Source of the DNA: Extibacter muris
Lineage (GTDB): Bacteria > Bacillota > Clostridia > Lachnospirales > Lachnospiraceae
Direction: 5' to 3'
Length of the DNA: 64,000 bases
Assembly (NCBI RefSeq): GCF_004345005.1
Contig: NZ_SMMX01000005.1
Span: forward strand, 124,001-188,000
The notes beneath the pieces are model-generated. The model saw nothing but the letters and a program-made list of their open reading frames with translations. It ran no database searches and was not told the DNA's origin. Numbering within the stretch: the stretch's first letter is position 1; every line of letters begins with the position of its first letter. The translations under genes and the position numbers were made by a program. This document shows positions 62,263 to 64,000 of the stretch, one piece after another.

Positions 62263-62556
62263 TCATGTTACAAAGCGTACCCTCGCCCATGTCAGTAACG
62301 TAGACAGCCGGAGAGCATCTGCCGGGCTGTATATATAGAACAGACAGGAGCCCTCTTTCCTTTCCTCCTTGATAGACGCCAACTTTTCCACAGGAATATC
62401 ACATATGATAATATCGCTGTCCTGCCAACCAGTCTGCATAGATGTCGATGTATTTACGTTGTTAGTAACAGGCCCTTCTTCCATGACAGATCGAATCAGA
62501 GGTTCTAAGTCAGTATGTTCAGAGAAAATAGTTATTTTACGTTCTTCATGATACAT
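62263..62556 (-). CDS. Hypothetical protein downstream of the GGDEF-EAL gene
   Basis: 97 residues, MYHEERKITIFSEHTDLEPL onward, with DSDIIICDIPVEKL and SCLFYIYSPADALRLSTLL giving an alternating hydrophobic pattern like a degenerate receiver fold. A good ribosome site GGGAGAGG precedes it. It follows the EAL gene by 41 bases on the same strand. I do not recognise the family. Confidence 0.55.
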   Translation of the reverse strand: MYHEERKITIFSEHTDLEPLIRSVMEEGPVTNNVNTSTSMQTGWQDSDIIICDIPVEKLASIKEERKEGSCLFYIYSPADALRLSTLLTWARVRFVT

Positions 62557-62597
62557 AGTAAGACCTCTCCCTTTCTGAGTCCCGATGAATCCAAGCG

Positions 62598-63680
62598 CTA
62601 GCTGTTCCAGTATTTTTCTTCAAATTCTTCCGGGGTGACCGGCTTAGAGATATAGTACCCCTGGATGCTGTCTGCAGACATGCTTCGGACGGTGTCCAGT
62701 TCGTCTTCATATTCCACGCCTTCCACGCAGACCGAGATTCCGATGCTGTGGCACAGGCTGATGACGGCCTGGATGAACGAACGGTTGAAGAAATGCTCTT
62801 TATCATTAATCAATGAGATGAACATCCGGTCTATCTTGACGATATCCGCCAGTGTCTGTGAGAGCATGCCCAGGGAAGAATAGCCTGTCCCAAAATCATC
62901 CATGGCGATACATATGTCTATATCCTGCAGACGCTGGAACGTAGCTTTCAATGTAGGCATGTCCGTCACGAAATAGCGTTCTGTCATCTCGAGTACGATG
63001 TGCCTGGCAGGAAGGTCATATTTCTTCAGCAGCTCCTCTACATAAGATACAAAGTCATCTTCAATTATCTGAACGTATGATACATTGATATTCATGACGA
63101 AGTCAGGCCATCTGTCAATCCATTTCTTACAAGTGCAGAAGGCCTTATCCAGTACCCATTTGCCGACGGTTTCGATATTTCCGTTGGATTCCAGAAGAGG
63201 TATGAACTCCGCTGGCCCTACCTTTTCCATCTTCGGCGAATACCAGCGCAGCAAGGCTTCCGCGCCCTTCAGCCCGAGCTCGTCTGATTTGACGAGGGGC
63301 TGATACACGACGGAGAACCCATCCATGCCGTTCATCACGCAGCGCTGCAGTTCGTTCGTCAGTTCCATGATATGTAGGTTGGACTGAAGAAGGCCCGGAG
63401 TGAACGCGGTGCACATGTTCTTGCCTTTCTTCTTAGATGCCTCCAGTGCGCTCATGGCACATTTTAAGAGGCCGAGGTAGTTGTCCGTATCCGTGCCGAG
63501 CATGGCTATGCCGGCTGAAATCGTGCAGTAGTAGGAGATGCCGTCAATCTCGTGTTCTTTGTTGGCATAGATATGTATCTTGGAATATAAGCTGTTCATG
63601 TCCTCGAGCGTGGCACCCGGACAGAAGACGGCACCTTCGTCTCCGTCAAACCGGAAGGTTTCTGCCTTATGTGGTATCAT
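62598..63680 (-). CDS. EAL-domain cyclic-di-GMP phosphodiesterase part with truncated GGDEF
   Basis: 360 residues. About the first 100 are the second half of a GGDEF domain, with a degenerate signature FRFDGDEGAVF. Then comes a complete EAL domain: VYQPLVKSDELGLKGAEALL, then LRW, NINVSYVQI, LEMTER, AMDDFGTGYSSLGML and VEGVEYEDEL. The catalytic EAL/AEALLRW and DDFGTGYS residues are present, so it may degrade c-di-GMP. The front of the GGDEF domain is missing: the PAS-containing gene before it ends in another frame only four bases into this ORF. One gene, broken by an internal deletion. Confidence 0.8.
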   Translation of the reverse strand: MIPHKAETFRFDGDEGAVFCPGATLEDMNSLYSKIHIYANKEHEIDGISYYCTISAGIAMLGTDTDNYLGLLKCAMSALEASKKKGKNMCTAFTPGLLQSNLHIMELTNELQRCVMNGMDGFSVVYQPLVKSDELGLKGAEALLRWYSPKMEKVGPAEFIPLLESNGNIETVGKWVLDKAFCTCKKWIDRWPDFVMNINVSYVQIIEDDFVSYVEELLKKYDLPARHIVLEMTERYFVTDMPTLKATFQRLQDIDICIAMDDFGTGYSSLGMLSQTLADIVKIDRMFISLINDKEHFFNRSFIQAVISLCHSIGISVCVEGVEYEDELDTVRSMSADSIQGYYISKPVTPEEFEEKYWNS

Positions 63681-64000
63681 ATGGCTTCAATATGGCTCTT
63701 GCATTCCTCCTGGGTAAAAAGTCCGGTCGTCCGGTCCATCTTCCCCTTGCTGCCGACCGGAGTGACGACGCCCGCGAACATGGTGGGCTTACCGCCGCCG
63801 TCCCTGGACAGCAGGACGCGGCAGCAGACCCAGATGTATTCATTCTTCTTGTTCAAGATCTGGTATTCTACATCGTGGATATCCGTATATCCAGACAGCA
63901 TCTCATCGATAGAGTCGTAATAACGCTGATTGTCCTTCTCATGTATAAGTTCCCCCCAAAGAGGTATGAGTCCCGGCTCGAGCCGCCCGGGCAGATCGAA
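63677..64000 (-). pseudogene. PAS and N-terminal GGDEF part of the same gene, running out of the window
   Basis: The frame is open to the end of the window (ELIHEKDNQRYYDSIDEMLS, DVEYQILNKKNEYIWVCCRV, FAGVVTPVGSKGKMDRTTGL): a PAS domain and the first GGDEF segment TGLFTQEECKSHIEA, then a stop. The next 50 to 60 residues of the GGDEF domain are missing and the rest follows in another frame (previous entry). Confidence 0.75.

Noticed and set aside
1-64000. CRISPR arrays, tRNA genes and intact insertion sequences
   Set aside because: None was seen by reading the window; a dedicated search (tRNAscan, CRISPR finder, ISfinder) could overturn this.

Overview
The window is a piece of a Firmicutes chromosome, most likely a Lachnospiraceae gut clostridium of the [Clostridium] scindens/hylemonae/Dorea type. 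The evidence is endospore genes (sipL, spoIIR), an anaerobic pyruvoyl-type amino-acid reductase operon, a Tn916/Tn1549-type conjugative element and the housekeeping gene order ddl-murF and dnaE-pfkA-murI. This placement is inferred from gene content only.

Layout. 1-3.2 kb: the end of a 2-hydroxyacid dehydrogenase gene, an SLC13-type permease and an MBL-fold hydrolase, followed by the tail of a dead serine recombinase. About 3.46-25.2 kb: a decayed integrative conjugative element (ICE). Its int is split by one in-frame stop and its xis is headless. Its sigma gene, relaxase, virD4 and repA all carry frameshifts or internal deletions, and a full-length group II intron sits inside virD4. The element carries two apparently healthy cargo modules, each with its own TetR regulator and a visible operator: (a) a lipoprotein, a papain-like protein and a VTT-acyltransferase fusion; (b) an alpha/beta hydrolase, a three-gene ABC exporter and a CDF transporter. 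A structured-RNA-like stretch follows at the right edge (25.26-25.40 kb).

25.4-32.3 kb: a LysR gene divergent from a D-proline-reductase-like operon: prdC, prdA, a CBO2463/CBO2479-type gene, prdB, and one gene that fuses prdE-like and prdD-like parts. Both positions that are selenocysteine in the clostridial PrdB and PrdC I know are plain cysteine here. The fusion protein reads as PrdA circularly permuted at PrdA's self-cleavage site. This operon is the most interesting locus of the window.

32.3-37.4 kb: the SRP RNA, then a run of broken genes (B12 radical SAM, ada-alkA, monooxygenase, ABC exporter, exosporium-like protein, metallophosphoesterase, DUF305) around an intact ogt. 37.4-62.2 kb: compact, intact housekeeping genes for cell wall (ddl, murF, murI), NAD salvage (pncB), phospholipid (plsC, cls), glycogen/maltose (malQ), isoprenoid (ispE), sporulation (sipL, spoIIR), replication (dnaE) and glycolysis (pfkA). 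The right end holds a PAS-GGDEF-EAL gene with an internal deletion, running out of the window. No tRNA, CRISPR array or intact insertion sequence was seen.
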